A stretch of DNA of 64,000 nt from Toxorhynchites rutilus septentrionalis (GCF_029784135.1 NC_073746.1:159019108-159083107); one strand, 5' to 3'; counted from the first letter of the stretch, positions 11,401 through 25,859 are shown. Numbers and translations: made by a program. Notes: generated by a model from the sequence alone, not told the origin.

Positions 11401-11646
11401 GCACTACTCTTCCGTTTCAATCTTGCCAGCAGCAATCTCTGCGTTTGTGGCCAAGGTTATCACGACATCGAGCACATTGTTTGGTCGTGCGAGGTGTATC
11501 TGGTCGCCAGATCGAATTTAAAAAACTCCCTTCGGGCCCGAGGAAGACAGCCCAATGTGCCGGCGAGAGATGTGTTGGCTCGGTTAGACCTTGATTACAT
11601 GTCCCATATATATGTTTTCCTTAAAGCTATAGATCTTCGTGTGTGA
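8465..11646 (+). pseudogene. I-type LINE ORF2 (endonuclease, RT, RNase H), multiply broken
   Basis: ORF2 would cut the target, reverse-transcribe the element RNA and degrade the template. The N terminus is an AP-type endonuclease: QWNCRS, ALSETWLS, LGDFNSHGTAWG. RT motifs follow (YRPIAMLS, FLDIKGAFDS, GLPQGSCLSPLLYNFYVSD, LADDGV), then RNase H (FTDGS, AELAAIHWALD, VTDSLSS, WVPSHCSIPGNERADS) and a C-terminal C/H-rich segment. The frame is lost at about 9,106-9,190, where the end of the endonuclease is inverted and the following linker is mostly deleted. It is lost again in an A9 run near 9,645 and by a short deletion near 10,190. Readable blocks are 8,465-9,124, 9,235-9,690, about 9,640-10,210 and 10,180-11,646. 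Confidence 0.88.
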
Positions 11647-12119
11647 TTGCCCCTACATCCTTATACCCTCCTTTCCTTCCTTTGCGGGTAATTCGTCCCC
11701 TTGCTATAAATAGTAGAATAAGTTGAAATGTAAATACACTATAGATATATGAATAGATTTATAAATTGAGTGTTCATCAACATTGTTACAATTTCCTTAT
11801 ATCCCATCCTTCTCCTAAAAATATGTCACCCTCCTAAACTCGAGTACACCGCGAGTAATCGGTTTTCCACCTTACTAACCATAGATGTAAGAAAATTGTT
11901 TATATATATATAGTTTTAAAATTATATTTAAGAATTCGGCTCCTTTAAACTTAAGTAACTGAGCCTGTAAAAATAAACGAATTAAAAAAAAAAAATACCT
12001 ACAATATTCTGGTCGGAATGAAATTTAGGAAATTGTTTAAGTTTTCATAAAAAATACAATTTTTTTTAAATTTCACCGAAAAAAAATATTTTAAAAATAA
12101 AAAAAGCCCTTGGTTTTTT

Positions 12120-15100
12120 AGGTTCTCAAATGGTTAGATAGGTTCTCAAATGGGGATCAACATAGGGTAGGAGCCTGCCTGTTGGTCTCAAATGTTCCTA
12201 TCTCACGCCTCCACGAAGATCATATGACGACATTTTTAGATCGGGCGTGAACTGGAAACACACACCTGGTCTTGGCTCCGAGAACGGGTGTCGAAAGTGG
12301 CTAAGTGAGGGGGTGCGAGCGAGTCAGAGCGCTATATCTCTCCCGGGGAAGGCCTCCCGGGTCATGGAGGCCTTGCCAACCCGCTGTCTCCCGGTCAAAG
12401 GAGATACACCCAGAAAATGGAGCTACGTTCACGAAGAATACTCAGAATGCGATCGCCCGAGGAGGGTCCCCGAACTGGAGCTGGTCCTGGAACGGGCGTA
12501 AGAGCGAGCGGCCAGCGGCTGGAGGGCGATGTGCAAGAGCGGGCCACCAGCCGGGTTCAACCCGAAGAGCTACCGCCACACGGAAACAGCAGCCATCGAC
12601 ATCACCCAAGAAACGCTGCGCCTACGAGACGTGTTGCGACTGCCAGACGACAGTCGTCCACACTTGTGGGTACCACTAGGCGCCGGATCATGTGGACACA
12701 CGAAATGAATGAATTCGTGATCCGCGCCTATTACATCTGCACTGCTTTGGAGACGGACATGAGCGGTCGCCCTCGAATACTAACAATGTTCGAGGAAGCG
12801 TATCCAGAGTTCGTCGGGAGGCTTGATCAGAACGCGATGAACGCGAGGCGTAGAGCTATAGTACGCAACAACATGCTCTCCCAAACGCAAATCGACGAGA
12901 TCAAGCAGCAGGTGCAGAGAGAAATAAGCTCCAGGAACAACAGAGCAAGCGATGTGTCGAGACGAAGTTCAGTACGGCTGAGCAATTCATTCGCGAGTGG
13001 GGCACGCGAATCAGCACCAGTGGAGGCCACAGTACTACAACCCCCTGAGCCGGAAGACCCACAGCCAGATCAACAACTACTACGCGATCTGGTCTTCCAC
13101 TACGACGAGGCGATCTCACAGTTCCGCGACACAGACCCATTGTCGCGCCCCAGGATCCCGAAGTTGCAGCATTCCCGCAGGCTGACAAGTGCAGTAAAGC
13201 TCATGAACGAGCACGTTCTTCCGCTGCACTTGGTTGATGCTGAGAACATGGAGGAGCTGCAACTGAAAGTTTACTGTGCTGCTGTGGCGACCGCCAAAAG
13301 TTTAGGATACCGTATTAGGCCAAGAGGCGGACTGCTCCAACATCTCCGTGAAAGGCGTGAGCCTCCATGGCGAAGGAGATTGGAGCAACGGATCCTAAAC
13401 AAGCGCGCCGCAATTGGAAGACTGATGGCGTACAAAAGAGGCAGCAGATCGGCGAAATTATGTCGCCAAGTTGCTGTGATCGTGCGGCCTACTGAACTTC
13501 GCCAGCTGGGAACTCACCAGCTGACGGAAAAACTCGACACACTGGTACAGCAATTGAGCGTCCTAACTAAACGGCTGAAATGTTACTCTGACTCTGCAAA
13601 GCGCCAGGAACAAAATCGGATGTTCAGAGATAACGAAAAAGCGTTCTACGACCACATTAGCGACGAGAAGCCCGACTACCGCGAAGGTTTGCCAGATATT
13701 AGCGATGTGACGAACTTCTGGGCTGGTATTTGGGAGACCCCAGTACAACATCGCGACGGGCAAATGTGGTTAAGACGGGAGGAGGAGAGTTGTGGTGAAA
13801 TTGGAGAGATGCCAGCTATCATCGTCGAAGAGAACGATGTCCGCGAAGCCTCGCGGTACCTGAGGAACTGGGCAGCACCGGGCCCCGATGGTGTTCAGAA
13901 CTTCTGGCACAAGAAGCTGACCGTCGCACATCAAAAGATAGCTGAGTGCTTCAACAAGGTGCTACGTGACCCACACAACCTCCCTGAATTCGCCACCCGT
14001 GGCGTCACATTCCTCCTCCCGAAAGACAGCAACACATTGAACCCATCAAAGTACAGGCCGATAACGTGCCTATCGAGTCTGTACAAGATATTAAGCAGCA
14101 TCATAACCGCCAAAGTTTCTGCCCACTGCGAACAACACCATATCATCGCAGAAGAGCAGAAAGGATGCAGAAAAAATACGCATGGCTGCAAAGACCAGGC
14201 CATCATCGACGCAGCCATAGTCGGCCAGGCGGTTTATAACCAGCGGAACCTAAGCATGGCCTATATCGATTACAGGAAGGCTTATGACTCCATACCTCAC
14301 TCGTTTCTCGTCCGGGTATTGGAGCTCTACAAAATTGATCCCGTCGTCGTTAGGTTCCTGCAGCATGCGATGAGGCAGTGGAGCACGTCTCTGCACCTTA
14401 GTGATGGGGAAAATGTGTTGCAGTCTAGAACGCTGCAGATAAAGAGGGGGATATTCCAAGGCGACTCTTTCAGCCCGCTTTGGTTTTGTCTGGCACTGAA
14501 CCCCCTCAGTAGGACGCTCAATAGAAACGGTCATGGCTATAAAATAAGGTATGGCGACGGCGCCCACGAAGAAGTGACCCATACCTTTTACATGGACGAT
14601 CTCAAGGTCTACGCTGATTCACGTCAGCGTCTAGGTGTAGCTATCCGGGTTGTCGAAGACATAAGCAGGGACATCTGTATGGAGTTCGGCCTCGACAAGT
14701 GTCGCTGTGTCCACCTGCTGAAAGGACAACTTACCGAATCCGGAGGCTACGAGGTCTATGACGGCGAGTTTATAAGAGACATGGTTCGTGGCGAATCCTA
14801 TAAATATCTTGGATTCCGACAGCTCACCAGGATTCGCCACTCCGACATCAAGACGGAGCTGCGAGACAAGTTCTTGAGTCGAGTGAACTGTGTCCTGAGG
14901 ACTTTCCTCAACGCGGGGAACAAGGTACGCGCGATCAACACATTCGCGGTTCCCCTGCTGACCTTCAGTTTTGGTGTAGTCAAATGGAGCAAAACTGACC
15001 TAGAGGACCTTGAGAGGAGGATGAGGAAAGCATTTAAAGAGGCCGGAATGCACCATCCTCAATCGGCACTGGAGAGAGTTTCACTGCCACGCAAAGAAGG

Positions 15101-16210
15101 GGGACTTGGAATAGTCGACATATCTGCACTGTGTGTTGCCCAGGTACGACAACTGCGCGAGTACTTCGCAGAACGCGCCAACCAAAACGCGCTATACCGG
15201 GCTGTCTGCGCCGCCGACAGAGGATACAGCGCTCTGCACTTGGCGCAAGCGGAGTACCAACTCAACTGCAATCTGCAGACAGTGGAGGAGAAGATTGCAG
15301 CTTGGAAGCAGAAGGCAGTGCATGGTGCCCACCCCCATCAACTGGATCGGCCACACGTCGACAAGGCCGCATCTAATCTGTGGCTAACGCGTGGTGAACT
15401 CTCTTCAGTAGTAGAAGCCGACATGATAGCCATCCAGGACAGGATAATGCCGACGAGAAACTGCAGGCGGTACGTCTGGCATCAAGACGTTGATGACATT
15501 TGCCGGATGTGCCATCAACCAGGTGAAAACATAGAGCACATTATGGGAGGCTGTCCCGTTTTGGCCAACGCAGCCTACACCGAGCGCCACAACAACGTGG
15601 CCCGTATTGTTCATCGACAACTGGCGCTCCAATGTGCTCTACTGGAAGACAACGTACCAAACTACCGGTACCTGCCTGCACCTGTCCTGGAAAATGACCG
15701 TTTCAAGCTGTACTGGGATCGCACTGTTCTGACCGACCTCTCGATCCACCACAACCGCCCAGATATAATGGTTTACGACAAGAGCGACCGCAAAGTCACC
15801 ATCATCGATGTCGCTATTCCACTGAACCAGAATCTGGAGGAGACCCACGGTCGCAAAATCTGCAAGTACCGACCATTGGCCGTGGAGCTCAAGGAACTGT
15901 GGGGGCTAAGGGAGGTCCCAAGAATTGTTCCAGTCGTTCTCTCTGGAACTGGAATTGTCCCGAAGACACTTCTGGAAGCGCTAAAGGTGTTGAATATGGA
16001 GAAGGAATTGGCCGGCATCCAAAAGTCGGTCATCCTTAGCACCTGCGCGATTGTCCGACAATTTCTCGGTCAGGACTGAAACAGCACGAGCATGCAGATA
16101 CGTGCATTCCGCAGAGCCTAGTCCCCCTTTGGCATTCAGAAGCCCGGGGGCAGGTGAAAATTCTGGCTAGGTTCGCCTAGTTAAGAAGTGAGATAAGTCT
16201 GCCAAAAAAA
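12120..16210 (+). mobile_element. Dong/R4-type LINE, diverged copy C
   Basis: This is a second subfamily of the element at 1,717-5,875, with one intact ORF. Its 3' UTR carries the same GCAGAGCCTAGTCCCCC...GGGGG block (16,111-16,159) and ends in an A-rich stretch near 16,205. Both boundaries are approximate: I cannot find a target duplication, and no TAA repeat flanks it, unlike copies A and B. Codon usage is more GC-rich than in copy B. Confidence 0.8.
12417..16079 (+). CDS. R4/Dong-type LINE polyprotein, second subfamily
   Basis: This intact 1,220-residue ORF has the same layout as the ORF at 2,049-5,714, with many substitutions but almost identical length. The N terminus is MELRSRRILRMRSPEEGPRT; the Myb-like IMWTHEMNEFVIRAYY lies near residue 95. 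RT motifs include WAAPGPDGVQNFW, YRPITCLSSLYKIL, AYIDYRKAYDS, GIFQGDSFSPLWF and YMDD at 725-728. The endonuclease half has CRMCHQPGENIEHIMGGC and the RPDIMVYD...IIDVAIP motif. All catalytic positions that I can check are kept, so the protein could be active. The start is chosen by homology to copy B and by the AGAAAATGG context. Confidence 0.9.
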   Translation: MELRSRRILRMRSPEEGPRTGAGPGTGVRASGQRLEGDVQERATSRVQPEELPPHGNSSHRHHPRNAAPTRRVATARRQSSTLVGTTRRRIMWTHEMNEFVIRAYYICTALETDMSGRPRILTMFEEAYPEFVGRLDQNAMNARRRAIVRNNMLSQTQIDEIKQQVQREISSRNNRASDVSRRSSVRLSNSFASGARESAPVEATVLQPPEPEDPQPDQQLLRDLVFHYDEAISQFRDTDPLSRPRIPKLQHSRRLTSAVKLMNEHVLPLHLVDAENMEELQLKVYCAAVATAKSLGYRIRPRGGLLQHLRERREPPWRRRLEQRILNKRAAIGRLMAYKRGSRSAKLCRQVAVIVRPTELRQLGTHQLTEKLDTLVQQLSVLTKRLKCYSDSAKRQEQNRMFRDNEKAFYDHISDEKPDYREGLPDISDVTNFWAGIWETPVQHRDGQMWLRREEESCGEIGEMPAIIVEENDVREASRYLRNWAAPGPDGVQNFWHKKLTVAHQKIAECFNKVLRDPHNLPEFATRGVTFLLPKDSNTLNPSKYRPITCLSSLYKILSSIITAKVSAHCEQHHIIAEEQKGCRKNTHGCKDQAIIDAAIVGQAVYNQRNLSMAYIDYRKAYDSIPHSFLVRVLELYKIDPVVVRFLQHAMRQWSTSLHLSDGENVLQSRTLQIKRGIFQGDSFSPLWFCLALNPLSRTLNRNGHGYKIRYGDGAHEEVTHTFYMDDLKVYADSRQRLGVAIRVVEDISRDICMEFGLDKCRCVHLLKGQLTESGGYEVYDGEFIRDMVRGESYKYLGFRQLTRIRHSDIKTELRDKFLSRVNCVLRTFLNAGNKVRAINTFAVPLLTFSFGVVKWSKTDLEDLERRMRKAFKEAGMHHPQSALERVSLPRKEGGLGIVDISALCVAQVRQLREYFAERANQNALYRAVCAADRGYSALHLAQAEYQLNCNLQTVEEKIAAWKQKAVHGAHPHQLDRPHVDKAASNLWLTRGELSSVVEADMIAIQDRIMPTRNCRRYVWHQDVDDICRMCHQPGENIEHIMGGCPVLANAAYTERHNNVARIVHRQLALQCALLEDNVPNYRYLPAPVLENDRFKLYWDRTVLTDLSIHHNRPDIMVYDKSDRKVTIIDVAIPLNQNLEETHGRKICKYRPLAVELKELWGLREVPRIVPVVLSGTGIVPKTLLEALKVLNMEKELAGIQKSVILSTCAIVRQFLGQD

Positions 16211-16610
16211 AAATTTTAATGTATTTTTTTTAAATTCTCAAAAAAAAATATATTAGTAGCCCTCATAAAAAGTCGTCTGTTGCGGCTCAGGCAGATAGAA
16301 ACCCAAAAAAAAGAGCACAAAAACTACATGACAAAATTATATAAACACTTTCAAAAACAGACAATTCTGCACATGCAATGGAAGACAAATTAGTGCATTT
16401 ATACATATAGTTACTTACCTCGTGATTTCTCATCTAAACATCTGCAAAAATGATATTTTATTGTTATTTTACGCGATATTATTTTCTGTACAATACTTAC
16501 CTATGGCTACCAAAAACTAAAAAGCTGTATGCCCATGAAGCTAACGCCGATCGGAACTAATCATTTTTGTTCACTGATTTTTGAGATAAAAACTTATTAT
16601 TTACTAGCTG
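16211..16610. other. AT-rich interval, no gene seen
   Basis: Between LINE copy C and the first Helitron-like end there are A/T runs and no ORF or motif that I recognise. Confidence 0.5.
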
Positions 16611-16613
16611 TAC

Positions 16614-17120
16614 CCTGCCACGCTTTGCTGTGGCACATTGTGGTTGCATGGTTGAGTTGAATTTTTCATTTTTTTATGTTGTAACAACAATCCTAGATGT
16701 GTTTGGTTGTTTTGTATATTGTATCATAGTTTGAGCTCAATCGGTTCCGTACTATTCGAGTTTTTAACGCGCACACAAACGAACAGAAAACGTTTATATA
16801 TATAGAGATAGATGAGGGGAATCGATAAATTTTAAATCACTTCGAAACACAATTTCAGTTCATGATTTTGTCAAACACGCGGATAAGAAATGTTTCCTTC
16901 ACATAGAACACATATTCATTACTGAATAGTCGGTTTTCATTAGAAGCTCAATTTCAGAAACGCAAATCATATTTCTTCCAATCTTCCAATTTTTTATGCC
17001 GTAACAACACTCCTTGAAGTGGATTGTATAATGTGTCCAACTTTGGGCTCAATCGGTTTCGCACTTTTCGAGTTTTTGACGCGTACACAAACGAACAGAA
17101 CATTTTTATATATATATATA
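16614..17120 (-). mobile_element. Helitron-like non-autonomous repeat, copy 1
   Basis: Read on the minus strand, this ends in a short hairpin (GCCACAGCAAAGCGTGGC), about ten bases, then CTAG followed by T. That is the standard Helitron 3' terminus. The body holds two diverged direct repeats of about 130-200 bp, each ending in GAACAGAAC...TTTATATATATA on the plus strand. A possible 5' TC end lies at 16,812, which would give a 199-bp unit. The same two-part arrangement recurs at 49,447-49,935, so it amplified as a unit. Confidence 0.6.
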
Positions 17121-20454
<3,334 letters not shown>

Positions 20455-20458
20455 TTAA

Positions 20459-21183
20459 GAGGGGACCCTTGTCTGGAAGGTCGAAATATAATGCATTTTC
20501 GTTATTTTATTTGTTGGATGTTATGAATGAAGTGCAGTGTTCGGGTATTCTGGTTATTATTTGAGGTATATTTAAAGAAGTATTCTCCATTTTTTGAGTG
20601 CACGAGTGATGATTATTACGCTTTTGACAGTCGGATGCGTTGATGTTGTCTGAAAATCGATGCCTTTGCTTGTGATATCGGTTCTGAAGCAACGAGGTGT
20701 CGCAGAACGAATTCCAATGAATATTTTGAAACTTTAGGATAATACCTGAAGCGTTACAAAAGGGTTTTTGGAAAATTGGAAAAATTGCGAAAATGGTGAT
20801 AATTTTTGTTAAAAATGAGTTATTTTTCATGGAAAATCGCTGTTTAGAAGTTCATAAAAAATCGAAAAAATTAGATATCAAAAAATGGCTATGTAAAGCT
20901 TTAGATAATTCATTTTCACATGCTGATGAAAAATTTCAGTCAAATCGGTCGAATAGATCCTGAGATATCGATACCACCAGTTGAGAAAACATGGTTTCGA
21001 GAAAAACGCGTTTCAAAATTCATATAGCAATACTATATCCCTTGAGGCGACTACATACTTTTGGCTGTTACATACTTAAATCAAATATCGAAATATCCAT
21101 CTATGACAACATTTCTGAGGGCATAAGATTCTAAAAAAAGCAAAAAAAAACGAAAATTCGACTTTCCAGACCGGGGATCTCCC
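20459..21183. mobile_element. TTAA-flanked MITE with terminal inverted repeats
   Basis: TTAA occurs at 20,455-20,458 and 21,184-21,187. Inside these the ends are inverted copies: GGACCCTTGTCTGGAAGGTC at the left and, as reverse complement of the right, GATCCCCGGTCTGGAAAGTC. The 725-bp interior has no ORF. TTAA target duplication suggests a piggyBac-type mobiliser; a TA-duplicating family with TTAA-containing ends is the alternative. Confidence 0.65.
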
Positions 21184-21747
21184 TTAAAACATCCAAAGGA
21201 GGCCACTTGGTCACGGATCGTCGCATATCAATGACATCTATTGAACGCCCATGAGCTATTCAATAACTGTGAATTGACGATTTTGTTGCATCGGTATCAT
21301 ATTCTCACGATGGAAATTTTTAAAAACTAGCAAAACAAACAGCAATTGGTTGCGTCACTGTTTACCAAAAATTATCTATAGCTGACAATTATTATTTGAT
21401 TGCAGAATTGTATGTTGAACATGCTCTTTTGATTACACAGTACAAAGAGCGAGTTACCAGTTACCAGTTTGAATTTTGCAGATCATGCAATTTATCTCTA
21501 TATTTCTATATAGAGATAAACGGCATGATCCGCGAATTTCCAAAGATGTATCTAAAAGGGCATTGCATCCCATCAACTTAAGTTTCTCAATCACTGACAC
21601 GGTTAAGAACGTTTTTCAGATGAATGTTTCTTTCGTCTACAATGCGAGAATATAGCATAACATATCTCGATATCGAAGATGTTATTTTTTTCGTTTTTGA
21701 GTTATGATTTTTCAATGTCTAATATTTTGCGATAAAGAACAAAATTA

Positions 21748-22358
21748 CAACTTTTGACGAGAATCTGAGAACCACTATATCGGTTTGGCATCTCAGGATG
21801 ATCGACATATCAACTTGAAGCTTATGATTTAGTTTTCTTCTAAAAAATATTACTTTTGCGAAAAATTAGGATTTTTGTTTCTTTAATTATTAATTGAATA
21901 AATTTTTCATAGTTTTCTTGGTTAAAAATAGAGGGCGATTGCTATGTGCTATTGTTTTCGTTTTTGAATTATTATTTTACAAATTTAACATGTTTTAAGT
22001 CTTCGTTCAATATTCCTATGTGACTAGACTAGACCTAAGCGACTAGAATCCAGTCTTTCCACACGTGTGATATTTTTTCAAAAAAGGTTAGCCTATGGCT
22101 TCAAAGTTAAAAAAATAGCATCTCTGAAATCAAGCTAAATTATGTAAAAAAAACTCAGCTTTTCATAAAAAAATATAAAAAAATATAGCGCCCTCCATCT
22201 TTAACCGAGAAAACTATGAAAAACTAACTCAACCAATAATTGCAAAAACGAAAACCCAAATTCTCCGCAAAAGAATATTTTTAAGAAAACTAACTCAAAA
22301 CTTAAATTTGATATGTCGATCATCTGAATCGGTCCAGTAGTTCAAAAGTTATGATTTT
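21748..22358. repeat. Foldback (long inverted repeat) element
   Basis: The left arm (about 21,748-21,936) and right arm (about 22,193-22,358) are diverged inverted copies. GATGATCGACATATCAA on the left pairs with TTGATATGTCGATCATC on the right, and TCATAGTTTTCTTGGTTAAA pairs with TTTAACCGAGAAAACTATGA. The loop is about 255 bp. Part of the left arm (AACCACTATATCGGTTTGGC) recurs directly at about 22,447. No coding potential is seen. Confidence 0.6.
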
Positions 22359-22834
22359 TTGTAGTGGCAAAAACGAGGAAAAATTTGTTTTTTCGAACCA
22401 ACGATTAACTTTCAATAATCAATCATCACTTTTCATGGAAATCTATGAACCACTATATCGATTGGGCATGGAATGGCTGTATACAGAGATACCCTCAAGA
22501 TACCTGACTTCAGATACAATCTAGGCATAACGTAAACAAGTTAATTATTTTTGTACCCATAACGTTCGGTTGAATCAACGAGGTGATTTGTGTTGTTGGG
22601 ATTTCAACTCTCATTTTTTGATTGTGCAAACGAATAATATGTTAAAAGTTTTGTATTAAGATAAAAAAAATATTTAATCGCTAAGTTTTGTATTAACCCG
22701 CATGTCTTCAAATGTTTTTAACGTAACTCCTAAACATATATTTTTACCATAATAATGTGTTTGGGAAAGTTGTTGGAAAGTATAAGCAAATTCATAAAAT
22801 TTCATGAACATGACTAAATTAATAAGAGAGCCTA

Positions 22835-23464
22835 CCGTTCTGACCCTTACGGCATATGATGTAGAATCTTTATGCATATGTATTATTTGGTTGATATTTT
22901 TAATAAATTAGTTCAATATGCTTTCAAGCTTTCTACTTTGGTACCTATTTGATTGAAAACATGAAAAAATCATCGAATAAAATGCTTTTCAAATGAAACG
23001 AATAAAAATCAAACTTCGAACACTAAATCAAATTTCGGACAGATTGAATTCAAATTTCGGACACTTTATTTTGTAATTTTTTGATCGAAATTTAAATTAC
23101 GCTTGATTATATTTTATAGTCAACTGCGAAAAAATAACCAAGCAATCACAGTAAACTGTTAACGATGATGATAACTGATGAAACACGGGAGAAATTTAAA
23201 TATTGATGAACGGGTAAATTCTACGTGCTCACGCTAAGCAAACGTCAAACACAAACGATAGTGAGTAGTGTTGATAGATTTTCGCCAATTATGTTATAAT
23301 TCAAATGTAGTTCTCATATGAAATGATAGTGAAACCAAGGGATTACTCTAAAGAAGCAATTGTGATATTAATTTTATAGTTATATCATCAGTGCATTAAG
23401 CATTTCAAGATATTAGAACAAAGTGTCCGAAATATTATGTTGTCCGAAATATGATTCAGAACGG
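22835..23464. mobile_element. TA-flanked MITE, copy 1
   Basis: This roughly 630-bp repeat matches 42,518-43,140 along its length in the same orientation. It begins CCGTTCTGA after TA and ends TTCAGAACGG before TA, giving short TIRs and a TA duplication as used by Tc1/mariner/pogo transposases. No ORF is present. The copies have diverged by small indels. Confidence 0.68.
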
Positions 23465-23466
23465 TA

Positions 23467-24279
23467 TTTACTATAAAAAGAAATTAGAAATATTTTTTAA
23501 ATATCTCGAGAACGGCTGCATTTAGAAGGAGATTGATGAAGAGCTTTTTTGTTTTAAGTCACATCAGGATTCATAATTTGTGGCTAAAATTGATTATTAA
23601 CATTCAAACAAAATACATATTTTAGATATTGCAAATTAAAGTTTTTTTTCGCAAATAAAAAAAGAGGACTAATTTTTTCTCAGTGTATATGTTTTTCATG
23701 TTTAAACATCAATACTCGACTCATAGTTTTTGAGATATAAATTATCAAAGATTTCTCTTATTGAAATCGATACGCTCTATTCAAAATTTACACTTGAGTC
23801 AAAAAATTGCCAATTGCTGTGGAAAACTCATATTTCCTCCATCCCAAACGGAATACAAACTTTCATTCGAATATAAAAAACGAAGTTTTGTTTGTGTTTG
23901 TTTGTTTTTCGATAGAAAAAGTTTTTCATACAGTTGTAAACCATCTAAATCAGTGAAATTAAATACATTTCGAATGAAAAAACTTCAAAGTTAGCGTTCT
24001 TTTTAATTAGTGTACTTTTATTTGTTTTCTCCCGAAAACGCATGATAAAGTTGATTGTTTCTATGAAACTCTCTCGTTGCTTTAAAATTCATTTCTTGGT
24101 ACCTGCTACCTCTTTTACTTGTACTGAAACTTTGTTTTAAGGGTCTTCGTAAATGACAATCTATACGTCACTGAGTCACGTTGACAAATGAAAACAAAAA
24201 AAAGAGTTTAAAATGATATTGCACCCTTCAGATAGAAGCAGCAGAATCGTTCTAAACAGCGCACTTTTCTGGGTCAGAG
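23467..24279. other. AT-rich interval, no gene seen
   Basis: Only short chance ORFs are present. An interspersed TTCGGACA word appears here and in both neighbours, but nothing else is recognisable. Confidence 0.4.
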
Positions 24280-25443
24280 CATTCGGACACTTTTTTTTCC
24301 TTGATTTAAAATATTTTTTGTAAATTTCAAAAATAATCTTGAATTTATCCTGGCTGCTATTTGGACATCGAGCGTGTTAGAAGTATGCGTTGATGCGATT
24401 TCGATTGTGTTCCATGTATGGGGCAGTTTCGGACAACGAAAAAAATATTAGCTAGCTTAATGAAAATTTTGTGTTTATCAACAATTTCTCCCGTTTCCTC
24501 TTATTTCCAGCATTTTCTGCATTCTTCATTAAGTGTTTATCTGAACGGAATCTGCCTGCTATGAAGAGTCAGTCAAAATTCGTGTTTTTCCTTTCTTCCG
24601 TCATCGTGTGGTTGTTTTCCAGCGGTGAAGTTTTTGAAAAATGGTTCAACATTTCCCGGGGACAAAATTGGCAAAGTAAAATCTTTCTGTGCAGCAGACG
24701 CAATGTTTTGCAGCATTGTTGTGTTACTCGATGAGTCAGATGCTACTTCCGCTCCAGTAGGTTAAATCATTTAAGCATTCAAAATCCTTGTCTGAAAAAA
24801 CATTTCTTGAGAATGAATAGCAGCCTGTCATTTTGAATCCAGCTAGAATATTATTCGGTGTGAAAAAATCAATATAAGCCGGTGCAACTATACCTGCAAG
24901 GTCGTGTATAGAAATAGTTTTTCCAGGATGATTCAGTAGCCAATCGTTCTGGGAAACTGAGAGTTATTGCTTAAAAGGTCTCATAACTGAAACATCCAGC
25001 GGCTTTAAGCGATGTGTGCAATGAGGTGGAAAGGATACATGAATTATGCCATTTTCTAGACAATATTTAATTGTTTCCAAAGTGCAATGGCAATGGCAAC
25101 AAATGATTTTCGAGCAATTGTAAAATGGATTCGTTTACTGGAACATTTGCTACCTTTTTCAAATGTTCCAGAATATTGAGAAACAGTGTCCCCATCATCC
25201 AACCGTCAATTCGCAAAGCCAATGGACCCAGTTGGACCATCTGTGAGTATAGAATCATGAAAACGTTCCGTTCGAAACTATTTCGACAGCTCTACCCCAC
25301 TTATCTTCGTTGATGCTGGCTCTGTCGGTTTTCTGTTTATAGTTCTGAAACATCATTAGGTATGAGAATCAAACTGAGTTGATATTTGTTAGTGAACGAC
25401 AATCGAACACAAATTCAATAAGGTATTAAACAGTGTCCGAATG
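24280..25443 (-). pseudogene. pogo-type transposase fossil with TIRs
   Basis: Both ends read inward as CATTCGGACACT. On the minus strand, a degraded DDE transposase can be followed from about 25,260 to 24,560. DGWMMGTLFLNILEHLKK and ILQLLENH (the usual LLDNH, so a catalytic Asp appears changed to Glu) come first. Then come HVSFPPHCTHRLKPLDVSVM, NHPGKTISIHDLAGIVAPAY, ILAGFKMTGCYSF and a C-terminal RKKGKTRILTD. These are the classical pogo/Tigger blocks in order. In-frame stops (after RPFKQ and others) and missing N-terminal DNA-binding domains show it is dead. Confidence 0.78.
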
Positions 25444-25494
25444 TGCCCCACCACCATCCGAAGACAAATCATAATTTTGTTGCAGGCGTCTCTC

Positions 25495-25820
25495 TACGTG
25501 TACCCGACACGAGATACTTCCTATTGGGATGCAGCTGACCATTAATCAGCAACGCCCCCCTAGTATGTACCCCATATCTAGCGTGGTGCGTCTTCTCGAC
25601 TTGAGGAATCCAGGATAGAATGGTCACTAGCCGGCGCAATCATCAGCTCGTGTAGAGTTGTCATGAGCGGCACAATCCTCAGCTCATGGTGGATGATCAG
25701 TGGGCTGCACAATTTTCGGCCCGTGTATCTGTAAAGAGTGTGTGTGTATGTATTGCCGCCACTAAGTAAAAGTTTATAGATCGGATAGGAGGGATATGAA
25801 ACAGGGATACAACGAAGCAA
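25495..25820 (-). mobile_element. I-type LINE 3' UTR fragment
   Basis: The reverse complement matches the 3' region of the I-LINE copies at 37,960-38,270 and 40,990-41,320, from CAACGAAG at 25,820 to about 25,495. The coding end and the A tail are missing. It lies beside the second Helitron fossil. Confidence 0.75.
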
Positions 25821-25859
25821 GCTCAATGTTGTCTGTCGAATTGCGTAGCAAGGTTGCCA

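Larger units (their letters stand above)
6357..11993 (+). mobile_element. I-type LINE (ORF1 gag + EN/RT/RNase H ORF2), 5.6 kb
   Basis: The element is flanked by an exact 11-bp duplication, AATACCTACAA, at 6,346-6,356 and 11,994-12,004. The right copy lies directly after an A-rich tail (AATTAAAAAAAAAAAAA). It has a 5' UTR of about 520 bp, two ORFs and a 3' UTR of about 350 bp. An RNase H domain downstream of the RT points to the I/Loner group rather than Jockey. Two 5'-truncated relatives lie at 36,291-38,460 and 40,409-41,508, and a 3' fragment at 25,495-25,820. Confidence 0.85.
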
